Source: Scylla paramamosain
Taxonomy: Eukaryota; Arthropoda; Malacostraca; Decapoda; Portunidae
Length of the DNA: 64,000 bases
Direction of reading: 5' to 3'
NCBI RefSeq assembly: GCF_035594125.1
Contig: NC_087157.1
Coordinates: 4,335,001 to 4,399,000 of the forward strand
In this document: positions 48,738 through 60,927 of the stretch, piece after piece
Position numbering within the stretch: the first letter of the stretch is position 1
How the letters are laid out: each line of letters opens with the position of its first letter
Notes under the pieces: generated by a model
Told to the model about the DNA's origin: nothing
Database searches by the model: none
Seen by the model: only the letters and a program-made list of their open reading frames with translations
Made by a program: the position numbers and the translations under genes

Positions 48738-48810
48738 GTTATATGGCACCTGCTTCCTCTATATGGCACCTGTTACTTTACCTCCTCTGCACGGCACTTG
48801 TTGCTTCCTA
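48738..48810 (+). repeat. 20-26 bp tandem repeat, 3 copies
   Basis: TATATGGCACCTG at 48740 and 48760, and TGCACGGCACTTG near 48788, each followed by CTTCCTC-like sequence. Confidence 0.5.
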
Positions 48811-49067
48811 TGAGTAATTCCTAACGACGCTGCTGAAGAAAAATATAGTTACAAGCATCAACCCCTTCAACGTGATGTGCAACAATTCACAGCACTAAAA
48901 ACAATGTGTCAAAAGGATTTTCCGCCTCGCTATCTATCAGAAGACAAAAGGCTGTTCTCCTTTGGTTCTGGCACACTGGAGAAGGGAAAGGGAAACAGAC
49001 CACTGAGACAGTAAGACAGTACTCATGCTTGCTTGGTACGGGTACACTGTTGAAGATCGAGAGAAAA

Positions 49068-49094
49068 GGAAGGAAGGAAGGAAGGAAGGAAGGA

Positions 49095-49177
<83 letters not shown>
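49068..49177 (+). repeat. (GGAA)n(GA)n
   Basis: GGAA 49068-49098, GA 49099-49177. Confidence 0.95.
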
Positions 49178-49180
<3 letters not shown>

Positions 49181-49443
49181 ATGGCAGGATCAAATCAACT
49201 ACTCGTCAAGTGCGAAAACAAGTCTTCGAATGTCACTGCGAACTGAAACATGAGGTGGTGAGGGAACACCTAATTCCAGGAAGCGTGTCTTGGCCAGTAA
49301 CACATGAGAGAAAGTACGCCTGACAAGACTTCTCAGGTTTCCCAAGGTGACACTCGATCGCTGCCCGGTGATTACTCTCCCTGGCTCACCGCGGCGCACA
49401 TTACCGGGGGCTGCAACGGACCTGGGATGGAGTGCTGCTTGGT

Positions 49444-49817
49444 GACGCACGCGGCGAAGGACCAGTCAAGACTAAAGGAGATCGCGACAGAACCCTTGGC
49501 CTATCCACCCTTCTTCATTCTCGCGTGAGGGGCAGCCAAGCAAGACTAAAGGAGATACCGACAAAATCCTTTACCGATTCCCTCTTCTTCCTTGACGCAC
49601 GGGATGAAAGGGTAACCAAGAATAAGAGACCTTGACAGGACCTCTTGCGGACCCACTTCTTCTTGTCTTGTGAGGAGGGGACAACCAGGAGTAAGAGAGA
49701 CTACGACAGGAATTCGTGCAGACTCCCCTTCTCCTTAATTAATTCGTGAGGAAGGGACAACCAGGACTAAAGGAGACCTCGACAAGACCCTTACCAACCC
49801 CCTTCTTCCTTGTCTCG
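49444..49817 (+). repeat. Diverged minisatellite, 73-78 bp unit, 5 copies
   Basis: Five copies begin near 49444, 49521, 49594, 49667 and 49745. Shared core: ACCAGGACTAAAGGAGA, then CGACAGGACC, then CCCTTCTTCCTTGTC. Copies differ by substitutions and small indels, so the array is old. No frame stays open across all copies. Confidence 0.75.
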
Positions 49818-49997
49818 TCATTCCAGCCGCCCCCTCCCCCACATTTTTTTTTTTTTTTGGGGTAAATTACATTAAGTAAGTGATGATATTATGGGAAAAG
49901 TAAAGTAGTTTTGCTATTATTTCTGACAAGCATAGATAGATAGGGAAGCAGATAGATAAATAAAGGGGTAGATGTACTCGTATGTGCTCTTAGTTTC

Positions 49998-49999
<2 letters not shown>

Positions 50000-50062
<63 letters not shown>
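50000..50062 (+). repeat. (CA)n
   Basis: 31 units. Confidence 0.95.
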
Positions 50063-50064
<2 letters not shown>

Positions 50065-50628
50065 GGCCCCATAATTATCAACAGGATGGGAACGAACAAG
50101 TTGCGCACTGAGACCAAGCAATTACAGGCGACAAGGAGGGTAGTTAAGATCGTAATGACTCCTCCCTCAGCCCGGCGCTCCTTCAATGACTGTGTTTCCA
50201 TCTCCGCAACTTTTTCCTTCAAGCTGCGACGTTACAGTCAAAATGATGATGGTTGTTGAGGAAAGCCGTGTCTTTAAGTAGAGGCGGCAGGGGAACGGTA
50301 AGCATTGTGCACCAGAAGAGAAATCAGTCAGGTTACTAAGTTTGCGTAGGGGAGCATTAATTTCTACGTATAATTATGGGGAGATGATTTAGCTCAGCAC
50401 GTATAAGTATTTCATATCTGTATCTGATCTATCAAGGAACAAATAAAGCTATTCGCTACTGCTTTCTAGATTTTACCTATTCCTTACAACCTTTACTTTT
50501 TTTTTTTTTCTTCTCAAATCACGTATGAATATCTAAATACCTTTTTACACGGACATATTCGGATTCCTTTTTCATGTTTTCCAGCTAATCTATGTCAACA
50601 AGGACGTTATAATCATAGCATACATAGT

Positions 50629-50845
50629 ACAGTCATGGACAAAAGTCAAGTGACATTCGCACCTATATCCACTGTTTTGCGTCTTCCCTCAATGTTAAGT
50701 CCCTTGATTTGCTGAGAAACTGTCCATTATTATCTGCTTTTGTAAGGACACTGTCAACAGATCAGGACTTGCAACTGAGGCACATGGCTAAAGACAGTGG
50801 ATGTGAGTGAGACACACTGCCACACCTCTGACCATGACTACTTAT
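50629..50845. mobile_element. Degenerate Tc1/mariner-like MITE
   Basis: The left end is TA then CAGTCATGGACAAAAGT. The right end, reverse-complemented, reads AGTCATGGTCAGAGGT. The similarity reaches about 48 bp inward on each side, to matching ATCCACTGT blocks at about 50668-50676 and 50795-50803. Ends beginning CAGT beside TA are characteristic of Tc1/mariner elements. Total length is about 215 bp with no transposase frame, so it is a non-autonomous, decayed copy. Confidence 0.45.
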
Positions 50846-50945
50846 AATCTACACTACCTCACCCTACAGCACGGGCAGAATGTTGTCAAGTCTCTATCGC
50901 CCACCATGAAATCAAATACTTATAGCCTTGGGTTGTTAGCGTTAA

Positions 50946-51010
50946 CACCACCACCACCACCGCCACCACCACCACCACCACCGCCACCAACGCCGCCGCC
51001 GCCGCCACCA
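50946..51010 (+). repeat. (CCA/CCG)n
   Basis: CCA with CCG variants. Confidence 0.9.
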
Positions 51011-51841
51011 GCATCCTCATCCATCAGCATCATTACCACAAAATACAACATAACGACCATTAGGGCCAACGATCTCATCACCTTTAATGTCTTCCTCTTA
51101 TTTATTACCGCCATCCACCCATCCACCCCGTCCCCGTGCCCTACCGCCGCCACCACCACGTCCCATCTTCTCCAGACCACTTTGTTCCCACTTAATTAGC
51201 ATCATAAGAGTCCTAGCCGCAGATCATCTTTCACCTGTCTTACGCACCGTCCTACGCGTGAGTAACTACCGCCTCTTGTTTGGCTTGTCTTACCTCCTCT
51301 CCTCCTCTCCTCCGGTCCTTCCTTTCCTCTCCTCCTCTCCTTGATGTATTGAAGGTAAGTAAGGTGGGTTTACGTAAGTACCTGTGTTGTTTATAGTTCC
51401 TTACTGTCTCTTCACTTTATCTCTCTACTTCTATTAATATCAAAATATATATGATGGAATTAAGTATATTTGATGTTTGTTTCCTTCCTTCCTCCTTACT
51501 TCATCTTTCTTCTCTACTTTCGCCATTTACATTAAAAGTAAATGTTATGACTATTATTATCACTACCATTACACTTTTTTCACCACAGTTCCGTTACTAT
51601 CATCACCATTAACTTCATTATTGCCACCGCTGTCACTCTAGTCACCACTTAAATAATCTTCACGAGGGCTTATACCCATTATTACCATCACTACCATCAT
51701 ACTTTTTCACCATTACCACTATCATTATCATCACATCACCAATGTCACTCTCGCCACCATTTAAATCATCACCAAACACTCTCGCCAACCACAGCGCCAC
51801 GGGGTCAATGTCACTGCCAAGGTGCAAGTGTCATCATCCAT

Positions 51842-51845
<4 letters not shown>

Positions 51846-51912
<67 letters not shown>
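51846..51912 (+). repeat. (TC)n
   Basis: 33 units, followed by pyrimidine-rich DNA to 52200. Confidence 0.95.
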
Positions 51913-51914
<2 letters not shown>

Positions 51915-52399
51915 GTCTTCTCATCTTCCTCCTTCTGTCCCTTCTTCATTCCTCCTCTTTCTGTTCATCTTTATTCCTCCTCCTTCTGGCCCTTTCATTC
52001 CTTCTTCAGTGCTCTCTCCTTAATTCCTCCTTCATTCTCTCCCTCCTTCAGCCTTCCTTTCATTCTTGCGCCTTCCATCACCTCCATTTCTTCATTCTTC
52101 CTTCATTCCTCCTCCTTCAGTTCCCAGTTCATTCCCCAACCTCCCTCACCATCCCAAACACTCCACACTCTGCATCCATCCTCACCCACATTCATCCTTC
52201 TCCAAGTTTCAAGCGAGGCTGACACCCGGAACACAAACCGTGACGTGAAAGTTGGCCCAGGCGAACAAAGAACACCAAATCCAGTGCTGGTCGAGGCGCC
52301 TTTCCGACACCAACGCACTGACCTACCATCCAGCCATCCAACCAAGCAACCTCTACACCTCATCTGCTTTCCAACCCCCATCCCGAGTCCCGCCGCCTG

Positions 52400-53570
52400 A
52401 TTTCAACTCCTCGTACTCGTAAATATATATATAGTGGACCAAGAGCTCGTAAAACTGGATGATATAACTGCGATTTCGAAAAGTTAGTTCGGCAGAAAAA
52501 TCTGATTGTATCCTTTTTTGTCAAGGGTTGAAGCAAAAAGTGGTTTTACTCTTTTTTATTTCAATCTTTTTTTTTTTTTTTTTCGAGGGTATTGGAGAGA
52601 GGGGGTGAGGTATTAAGGTGTCACGGTACATATACTATCTGAGCCCTGACGCGTGAGACGAGGGTGGTGTGTGTTGTGAGGGAGGGAGGGGAAGTGTGCC
52701 TGTCTGGTGGTGAATGGCTGGGTGAGTTAAGAGGCTGAAGGAAATAAACGCATGTGAGAGTCCCGCCGTCACGTTAAAATCCAGTGACATTTATGAAAGT
52801 CTGTGTGTGCGGCGGCGGGGCGTGATGCGTGTGACAATGACAACTGAGGGAAAAAAGAAAAAGAAAACATCTACAATTCGCTGAGCAGTGGATGGCCTTG
52901 GCTACACTATCTCCTTCCGAACAAGTGGTATCTTTTTTTTCCCCTCTGGTAGCAAAAAAAATGAGACCGTTCTTTATTTCCCAGTACCTGATATATCACG
53001 TCAACATTACAAATAAGAGCTGTATCATAAATGCCACTGTTTTAAATATGCAGTGATCCAATCATCTTTATCTTCTATATGCTATATACAAACTAATATA
53101 ATCATCATATCTTCTGCGTGCCATACACAAATATACATAAATAACTAATCTTATGTACGTACACAAAAATCAACACATTTTCAGCCTTTTACCAGAAACT
53201 AACACAATCGAGCTCTCTTCTGCCAGTTATGTACAAACTAACAAAAAAAAAAAAATTCTGCCTGCTGTATATACGAGTAAGTACAGCGTCTGGCATTGCA
53301 TTAAACAGAGAAAGAAAAATGGATGGGGGAGATGCAGGAGAGCAGCGCAGCCTTTATACACCTGCAGGGGATGAGGAGACACAGGTCACTCACATCACAA
53401 TCCTCTTTCAGTGATCCCCGTTCTCTGCGCCCCGCCCTTCGCCCCAAGTCCTCCTGAGTGCTTGTGGCGAGTGTGTCCGTCTCTCAGCCTGCCTAGACCC
53501 TCGCTGCCTCCCGCCCCAAACAGGCACGCCATGTGGGGTCCCTGCTGTCCCCTCCCCCCACCTCCCACTC
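52400..53570. other. Unique sequence; weak internal duplication
   Basis: 53060-53150 contains two similar ATCATCTT(T)ATCTTCT segments about 45 bp apart. No gene. Confidence 0.5.
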
Positions 53571-53573
53571 CAG

Positions 53574-53668
53574 GATTAACGGAGTTCTCGTTTGCCCCCA
53601 ACAGACAACAGGTCATCGCCGGAGGTTCGATCCCACAGGTTCCTGATCCTATTAAGATCATAGGATAA
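53574..53668 (+). CDS. Candidate short terminal exon, product unknown
   Basis: A long C/T tract ending CCCACTCCAG precedes LTEFSFAPNRQQVIAGG and then PQVPDPIKIIG before TAA at 53666-53668. The peptide is not repetitive. No family recognised and no partner exon found. Confidence 0.18.
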
Positions 53669-54287
53669 TAGGATACTGAAGATTATTTTTCCTTGGGCTG
53701 TAATTCTCAACTGTGCTTGATCTTCTTGCGGTCAGATGTATTTACATTTTTCCCCCTTTACAAGTTTTTGTTCTATTATGAATTTAACATCGCACAATAA
53801 ATTCATTTTATCGTCTAGCTATCCACTGCCAAGTATACTCGTATATTATCATTATCATTATTATCACCAACACAATAACCTTCTATCATTACCATCATCA
53901 TTATCACCACTAGTACAGCACACTAAACACCGTCAGCGTGGAGACACCGCGGGATGGTGCCTCTCTGCTCTGTGTGCTGCCAGCAGTGGGGTCTCGGGAG
54001 GTCAAGGGCTGACACTCGCCTGCCGCTTTCCCCGAGCACGGCGTAGTCAACTTGTCCACCCGAGCGTGGACAGTGTCGGCGGGAGGCAGCCCTCGTGCCC
54101 TTAGAAACCCTTTCCCTCCATATCCTTCCATTCCTCTCCTATTCTTTTTTTTTTCTCTCTCTCTCTTTTTAAGTCGTTCCGCTTAACTGGCTAATATAAG
54201 ATACTTTTTCTGCAACTCGGTGCCTGTGCTGATGCTGTAATCATGATTACCTGTCACGGTAATGATTTTTTCTTTCTTTTTCATCAG

Positions 54288-54520
54288 CCTACAAGATGAT
54301 CGCTGTAGGACAAAGGTCTCTCTCAGTGACAGGGGCACGGCCAGGCGTCAATCCCTACACCTCCACTAGGTGGGGCGTCTTGACGGGGCTGCAGGAGAGT
54401 AGCCGGAGGGATTGCCGGGTTACAAGGTCACAATTCTTCGGCTTATGTTCCTTATCTATTCACAGTCAGATGGAGAGGCCCTGCAGCGTGAAAGGAGACA
54501 AGCCCAAATGCATACATTAA
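54288..54520 (+). CDS. Candidate terminal exon, product unknown
   Basis: A strong acceptor (TTTCTTTCTTTTTCATCAG) leads into an open frame YKMIAVGQRSLSVTG... that continues for about 77 codons to TAA at 54518-54520. The first 45 codons have high G/C at third positions; the last part resembles unique non-coding DNA. No good donor lies inside. It overlaps, on the opposite strand, the far end of the reading frame that continues past the candidate exon at 54687-54797. Confidence 0.22.
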
Positions 54521-54686
54521 TTACATACAAACATACAAACATGTACCAACATAAACATACCCACAAAACACCCCGAACCTCCGACACTAAACCTGTAAGT
54601 GATCGAGGCAAGAGATACAAATACTGACACAAAGAAGAAATCACCCTCCGGAATGTGTCACACGGCCCAGCACAGCCGCCACTCAC

Positions 54687-54797
54687 CCTCCCAGGCCAGA
54701 CAGCCGCGTGGGGGGTGCCCTGCGTGAAGGCATGGTGATCTTGTTTGGGTGATACAGAGAAGCGGAATTTCCGGTCCCCACCTGCCCCATTCTGCAT
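54687..54797 (-). CDS. Candidate exon beginning with ATG, product unknown
   Basis: Minus strand: ATG at 54797, 37 codons beginning MQNGAGGDRKFRFSVSPKQ and ending AAVWPGR, then donor AGG|GTGAGT in phase 0. The peptide has a normal mixed composition. The frame is open for several codons upstream of the ATG back to a TAG, so an upstream acceptor is also possible. Product unknown. Confidence 0.25.
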
Positions 54798-55140
54798 CGT
54801 GGGGTACTGGAGGGGGGTGCTGGCCGTAGCCTCACCCTACTGCGACCTCCTGTGCTTGGACTTTCCTATCGCGCCAAGACATCGCAAGTACAGTCACTCA
54901 GAAAACAACTTTCCTTTTACTCTCCCAACGTCACTTTCATTCCCTTAACTCCCAACTCCCTTTCACCTTTCGTTTTCTGATTCTACTCCATCCCTAATCT
55001 AAGCTTTACATCTTTCGCGTCCTCCTCCTCGTTCTCCTCCTCTTCACGGGCGTTCTCAGATGACCTTAAGAGGGCGGCGCCAGGGACAAAGGCCTGGGAG
55101 GGTCGCTGCTAGGCTGGAGATAAAGCCTCCTTAATGGCAT

Positions 55141-55215
55141 GTTGGCGCACCTCCCGGACATTGTGGCCTCTGAAGACCCCTGCTGCGCCTACACGACCCG
55201 CGCGGCGCCAGGTAC
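55141..55215 (+). CDS. Candidate start exon, product unknown
   Basis: ATG followed by LAHLPDIVASEDPCCAYTTR and a potential donor GCCAG|GTACTC. Third positions are about 83 percent G/C, but the whole island is GC-rich, so this is weak evidence. Confidence 0.15.
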
Positions 55216-55389
55216 TCACGGCCGGGAGCCTCAGGTAGCGGCGGGTATATCACAGGACGCGACCAATTCACCGCCACTCACTGAGGATCCTCGAGCTTAT
55301 TGGCTGTGTGGAGGGTCGCGGGTGGGCGGTGTGGGTGTCAGAGTGAGAAGCAGAGAACCAGTGACGGGAGTGATTGGGAAATGAATGGA

Positions 55390-56985
55390 AAAATACGAGG
55401 AATATTGATGGTAAGGGTAAGATATGGGAAATAGAAAATAAGATATGCTGGTGTGTGTGTGTGTGTGTGTGTATGTGTGTGTATGTGTGTGTGTGTGAAG
55501 GAAGGAAGGAAGGAAGGAGGAATTGAAGAGTCAGTGATGGAAGTGATGTGGAAAGAAATGTGATAAGGAGGGGAAAGAAGGAAGGAATATTGGAGGTAAA
55601 GATAAAGGATTAGAAAATTATAAGATATGCAGGTGTGTTTGTCAGTGAAGGAAGAAAGAAGGTTTTAGGGAGTTCGTAATGGGAGAGATGGGGAGAAAAG
55701 AAAAGAAATGAGGTGAAAAACTGGAGTAAGATGAAACCAACGAACGAATCTGGGAGGAAAAGATGGCTGATGGGGAGACTGAAGAAAAAATGTAAACTGT
55801 CGCAACGATGGATACTTGAATCTGAAGAGGAATAAAGGCACAGACGCAATAAAAGGAAAACAACAACAACACACGAGGAAAAAGCAACAAAATAAAAACG
55901 AATATGAAAATCTTAACAAGTTATTTTCTTCCTCGTCTCTTCCTAACCTAACAAAATAATCAGAAATATGAAAATCGTAACAAGTTATGTTCCTCTTCAT
56001 CTCCTTCTAATCTAACTCCGTCATCTCTTTCCTCTTTTTCCCTCCCTTGTACTTCCTCCCTGACCACCTCGAGTGTCGTGCCGGCAAGTTTTCCCCCTCC
56101 CCCTCCCCCTCCCCGCTTCACCTAAATGCCCCATCCCCCCGCCCCCCGCCGCCACTCCAGATACCAGCGATAAGACTGCTTGAAGTAAAAATGCACTTGG
56201 CAGATTGATGTTCAAAGATTTCAGATAGCTTATCACAACAGCTTCTTCCTGTTTGCCTTGCCGCCGCTCCCTCCTCCTCCTCCTCCTCCTCCTCCCTAAC
56301 GGCTTCCACTCAGCTTATTACTTTCTTTAAGGACTCCTTCTCCCTGGTTATTCTCATCTTGATACGTGCTCGTATACTTGAGAGTCTGGCCATCAAGTCC
56401 TCCTCGCAGCGGACGACAAATACAGCACTAAATGTGAACCGAAGACCATTTTAAAAAGTGATGACTGATGTAGTGCGTGTAGCTCACAAGTACTGTTTAT
56501 AACCACATACATACATACACACAGACAAACAGACGGGCATACAGACATCAAGACAGACAAACAAACACACAGACAAAGTCCTTCTAAGGAACAATGATAA
56601 AGAAAAACAGTTAAAGAGGAGAAAAATAAATCAACAACAACAACAACAACAGTCCAATAAAAATGATGAGTGAGCGAAGGGCGGGAACGTAGAGGGCAAT
56701 GAGCGGGAAGATGGCGGGAAGATGGAGGAGGGAGTGGAGAGGAACATCATAAGGTGGCGTTCAAATGGCGGTACCTTTTCTTCTCTCAGTTAAATAATCC
56801 CTGAAGCGACATTAGCGTATATTAAAGGTAAATTAAGATAACGGGGGAGATAACGGCAGATAAAGCGTTACATAAAGAAGAGATCTGGAGTTTTTACACG
56901 ACATTAAGAAATAAAACAGTGATATACTCGTATATTTGGTTTTATGGGGATGAAGACAGAGATGAAAGTTGTGGGTGTTTGTTTA
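55390..56985. other. Unique, purine-biased sequence
   Basis: No gene or element recognised; CCT units at 56275-56294 and CAA units at 56635-56650. Confidence 0.55.
55451..55518 (+). repeat. (GT)n and (GGAA)n
   Basis: GT with AT variants to 55496, then GGAA/GAAG units. Confidence 0.9.
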
Positions 56986-56987
56986 TG

Positions 56988-56991
<4 letters not shown>

Positions 56992-57074
<83 letters not shown>
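56992..57074 (+). repeat. (GA)n
   Basis: 41 units. Confidence 0.95.
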
Positions 57075-57077
<3 letters not shown>

Positions 57078-57801
57078 AAGAAAAAGGGGCGGTGGCAGGA
57101 GTGAGGGAGGCCATTCCCTAGATACACGGGGACATGAAGGGGATCAGCTGATAAGGTAACAGTTACAGGGACCTTCCCGCCCATACACCTCCATTAATTG
57201 TCCTGCAGGTGGTGGGGACAGAGGGAGGGTGACCGCAGAGGTGAAAGGGGGGACGGAGAACAAAAGAGAGGGACCAGGGAAGTGAAACGGAGGAGGGAAA
57301 GGTGATACAGGTGAAGAGACGCAAGGAAGTGAAGGGAAAGGAACTGAAAATTGAAATAGATTGAGTTATAACATTGTCAGGTCATGCGGCGCCGGGTTGG
57401 GTTACGGAAATGCGCTCCCACTGAGAAACTGCCGTGAGCGTTTTCTTGGCGAGCGAGCAGCAGGAGTAATGGAAGCGGAAGGGAGTGAAAGGCAGGTGAA
57501 AAAAGGTCATGACAATAAGGAGAGAATGATATTAAAGAGGAAAAAGGAGATATAAAAAGGAATAAAAAAAAAGAGGGAACTAAAGAGTTAAAAACAAAAC
57601 AAAGGGAAGAGAAAGAAATAGAAGGAGCGAGTGATGGATGAGAGGATATGATAAGGTTTGATAATGAAGGAGGAGAAAGGCAAGGCGGAGAGTCATCGGG
57701 GTAAGGAAGAGTGGATGGAAGGGAAAGAAATATGAGAAAATAGCCTGAAATTTACGAGGTTTGATTAGATGTGAGAAACTTAGGACAGCAGGAAGTGAGT
57801 G

Positions 57802-57803
<2 letters not shown>

Positions 57804-57892
<89 letters not shown>

Positions 57893-57912
57893 CATACTCA
57901 CAGAAAAAAAAC

Positions 57913-57951
<39 letters not shown>

Positions 57952-57957
57952 ACACAC
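57804..57957 (+). repeat. (GA)n and (CA)n
   Basis: GA 57804-57890, CA 57913-57957. Confidence 0.95.
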
Positions 57958-58034
57958 AGCCAACACTCCTCTTGCTCCCCGACACACAATAACACACAAC
58001 ACCACAAAACAACACAACACAACACAACACTCAC

Positions 58035-58088
58035 GTCCCTGCAGCAGCACCACCACCATCACCAGGTAAGGGGATCACTGGAACTCAC
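58035..58088 (-). CDS. Candidate first coding exon (start codon at 58057-58059), product unknown
   Basis: On the minus strand a very good acceptor (TTTCTTTCTTTCTTGCTTCCAG) ends at 58089. The exon would hold 29 nt of leader, then ATG with G at -3 and +4 and the start MVVVLLQG, then donor GAC|GTGAGT. A hydrophobic start would fit a signal peptide. All frames before the ATG contain stops, as expected for leader sequence. The same bases also look like a small + strand exon, so one reading must be false. Confidence 0.2.
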
Positions 58089-58089
58089 C

Positions 58090-59200
58090 TGGAAGCAAGA
58101 AAGAAAGAAATAAATAACCTCCTGTCGACTTGGAAATGGCTTAAAAATAACAATAATCAGCGGACAGCACAATGGGGCAGGTTTCAGGGAGGAAGGGAAA
58201 CCCGAGGGTGACCTGCCGGGGCTTGCGGGTCTGCGGGGTCACCGGGACACATTACTGAGGCTTTGAATGTTGAGGTGGTGGAGGATGGCACCGGTGACCT
58301 ACTGTGTGCCTGTGAAGAGCGGAGGCGCAGGGAAGGCTAGATGTTTTGTTATGTTTATGTAAGGAAAGTAAAGGAAGTGCACGAGGAAGGAAAGGTGAAG
58401 GGAAAGAGGAATGGAAATGCTTTGGAAAATATATTGAAATGAACAACAAAGGGAAGAAAAGTAAAAGAAGAGCAAAAGGAAAAATAATGTAGAGTAAGGA
58501 TGAAAAGATTTTAGAAAACATACTGAGGTAAATAAAAAACGAAAGCTAGAAAGACATATATATATTTTATGGAAGGAGATTAAAGGAAGGGCAAAAAAGA
58601 GAGAAAAGTGTAGAAAATAATGAAAAGGTTTTTTAAATAAACTGAAATTATTAAGAAATTAAGAAAGATAGGAATGTTTCATGAAAGAAAATTAAAGCAA
58701 GGGAACGAGAAAAAAAGACGTAAAAAAAAAAGAGATTACACGGATATAGATAAGAAATTAGAATGAATAAGGAATGAAAGTGTAAAGAAAAACAGAGCAA
58801 GGAAAAGAACAGCATGCAAAACAAAAGGAATTAAGGAAACTAAGATAAAGAATTTAGTTAAAACCGAAACGTAAGAATGCAAGTTATTGTAGGAACTTAA
58901 GGAAAACAGAAATGGAGAAAAGACACAATGAAAATGAAGAAAGACGAAAATACAAAAGGATCAGATAAAGAAGAGATGAACTTGGAGAAAGGCGGATATT
59001 GGAGTGAAGAAAAAAATAGTAACGATAAAGGCGGAACGAACGATTAGAAACAGAAAATTAAGAACAGGGAAAATAGAAAGAGGGCAGGAGATTAAATAAG
59101 ATTAAAGAAAAACGAGGAGGAATGGAAGGAATTCAAGGTGCGCCGGATAGAAGCGATAACAGAGTGAAAATGTAAGTAATGATAAAAGAACTACTAACAA
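58090..59200. other. A/G-rich unique sequence
   Basis: Long A-rich, G/A-biased stretch with no gene signal. Confidence 0.6.
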
Positions 59201-59204
59201 TACT

Positions 59205-59265
59205 ATTACTACTACTAATCCTACTGCTGCTACTACTACTACTACTACTAATAATAATAATAATG

Positions 59266-59344
<79 letters not shown>

Positions 59345-59366
59345 TAATAATAACGAATAATTTCTT

Positions 59367-59428
<62 letters not shown>
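59205..59428 (+). repeat. (ACT)n, (AAT)n, (CA)n
   Basis: ACT 59205-59250, AAT with GAT variants 59250-59355, CA 59370-59428. Confidence 0.95.
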
Positions 59429-59429
<1 letters not shown>

Positions 59430-59981
59430 GTCAATGAACCAACACCAATGTGAAAAGTTATAAAAAAAAAAAAAGTATTTATTTACATGCACAAAGGCGA
59501 GAAAACAATGAGTCTTCTTGAAAAAATTGGTGCGTTCTGTTTCACTTTAGGACGAACAAAGGTGTATACAAGCAGGGCGAGATACTGTGTTGTGTTGTTG
59601 CCATGATACCACCACACAATGGGGTGCTCTTGTACTGGTTGTTGACATGTTACAGAGACGCAGAACAACAGCAACAGCAACAACAACAACAACAACAACA
59701 GTAACGCCAACAAGATACACAATAACAATGAATGCTATTTTGTTTATTTTTCTTTTGGTTTGTTTTGACTGACTTATTTTTCATTTAGTTTTATTCTGAT
59801 TTGTTTTCTTGTTTTTTTAATCTTCATTTATTTGTTTTGTTTATTCATATTTATTCAGTTTATTTTTTTACCTTTGTATTTTTTTTATATTTGTTTGTCT
59901 TATTCATATACTTATTCACTTTTTTTTATTTACCTTTTGTTATTTTTATTTTCTATAACAAACAAGAGAGACTGAAATATA

Positions 59982-59982
<1 letters not shown>

Positions 59983-60063
<81 letters not shown>

Positions 60064-60064
60064 C
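59983..60064 (+). repeat. (CAG)n(CAA)n
   Basis: About 9 CAG then about 18 CAA units. The frame reading Gln is closed by TAG on both sides, so it is not a polyglutamine coding tract. Confidence 0.95.
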
Positions 60065-60634
60065 GGTAGCTCTCGAAAAAATAGAAGGCAAAAACTTACC
60101 TTTTTTCTTTTTTTTTTCTTCCAATTGCAATAACACAAGACGAAATGTAGGTAAGAAAGAAAGAAATTATGAAAAGAAATAAAGGGAAAAAGAAAAGGGG
60201 AGAAAAAACTGCTAAACCTTGATGGAAGAATGATAAAAAGAAAAATAATGATAAATAGAGGAAAAAGGCAGGGATACTGGGAAAAGAAATAAAGAAGTGA
60301 AAAGAGGGAAGGGGGAAAGAGTAAAAGAAAGGAAGAAAGAGGAGGGGAGGAGAGAAAGGAAAGGGAAAGGGAAAAGGAATGAAGAAATGGAAAAGGGACA
60401 GCAGGAATAGCAAGCCAGAAGGAAAAAAAAAGGAAAAAAAGAAAGAAAAGGAAAGAAAGGACGCGAAAGAGAGGAAGAGAATGAATCAATAAAGAGAAAC
60501 AAATGAGGAAAAACCTTCTACATCAACTTCCAAACACTCACAACCTCACACAAACTCACAATGACAGGCAGACGCACGCTGAGGACGATACTCTTCACTG
60601 CTAATCTCTCTCTCTCTCTCTCTCTTATCTCCAG

Positions 60635-60688
60635 GACGCGATAATGTTTCCCCTTTCATGCAGCGATAGCCGTCCTGATAACTGGCAG
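60635..60688 (+). CDS. Candidate 54-nt internal exon, product unknown
   Basis: A (TC)n tract plus TTATCTCCAG gives a strong acceptor. The following 54 nt are open only in phase 0 (DAIMFPLSCSDSRPDNWQ) and end at CAG|GTAACT. Both boundaries are phase 0, so the exon could be skipped without shifting frame. No family recognised; chance remains possible. Confidence 0.28.
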
Positions 60689-60862
60689 GTAACTTACATA
60701 TTCCTGGTGCTGGGATCAGGGAGGCTATGTACTTAGACGTTCAACACAGCGAGTTTCTATGAGTAGCAGAATAAATTTGATCCTAAGTAGCTAAGTGCTT
60801 TCTGCTTTGTTGGAAGTATTAGAAGTTAAGTGATATTCGTGTGTGCTGTAATTTAAAAGCGT

Positions 60863-60865
<3 letters not shown>

Positions 60866-60924
<59 letters not shown>
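60866..60924 (+). repeat. (CA)n
   Basis: 29 units. Confidence 0.95.

Positions 60925-60927
<3 letters not shown>

Noticed and set aside
49199..49450. Open frames on both strands left of the 73-78 bp minisatellite
   Set aside because: Both strands look equally protein-like and neither has a clear acceptor; not separable from chance.
50070..50260. Hydrophobic minus-strand frame (membrane-like) beside a CA tract
   Set aside because: The opposite strand is open over the same bases and the frame runs straight into the microsatellite; no start or splice support.
53610..53650. GGTTCGATCCC resembling a tRNA B box
   Set aside because: The T stem pairs at only 3 of 5 positions, no A box or anticodon arm at the right distance.
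59983..60064. Polyglutamine coding repeat
   Set aside because: The Gln frame is bounded by TAG immediately before and after.
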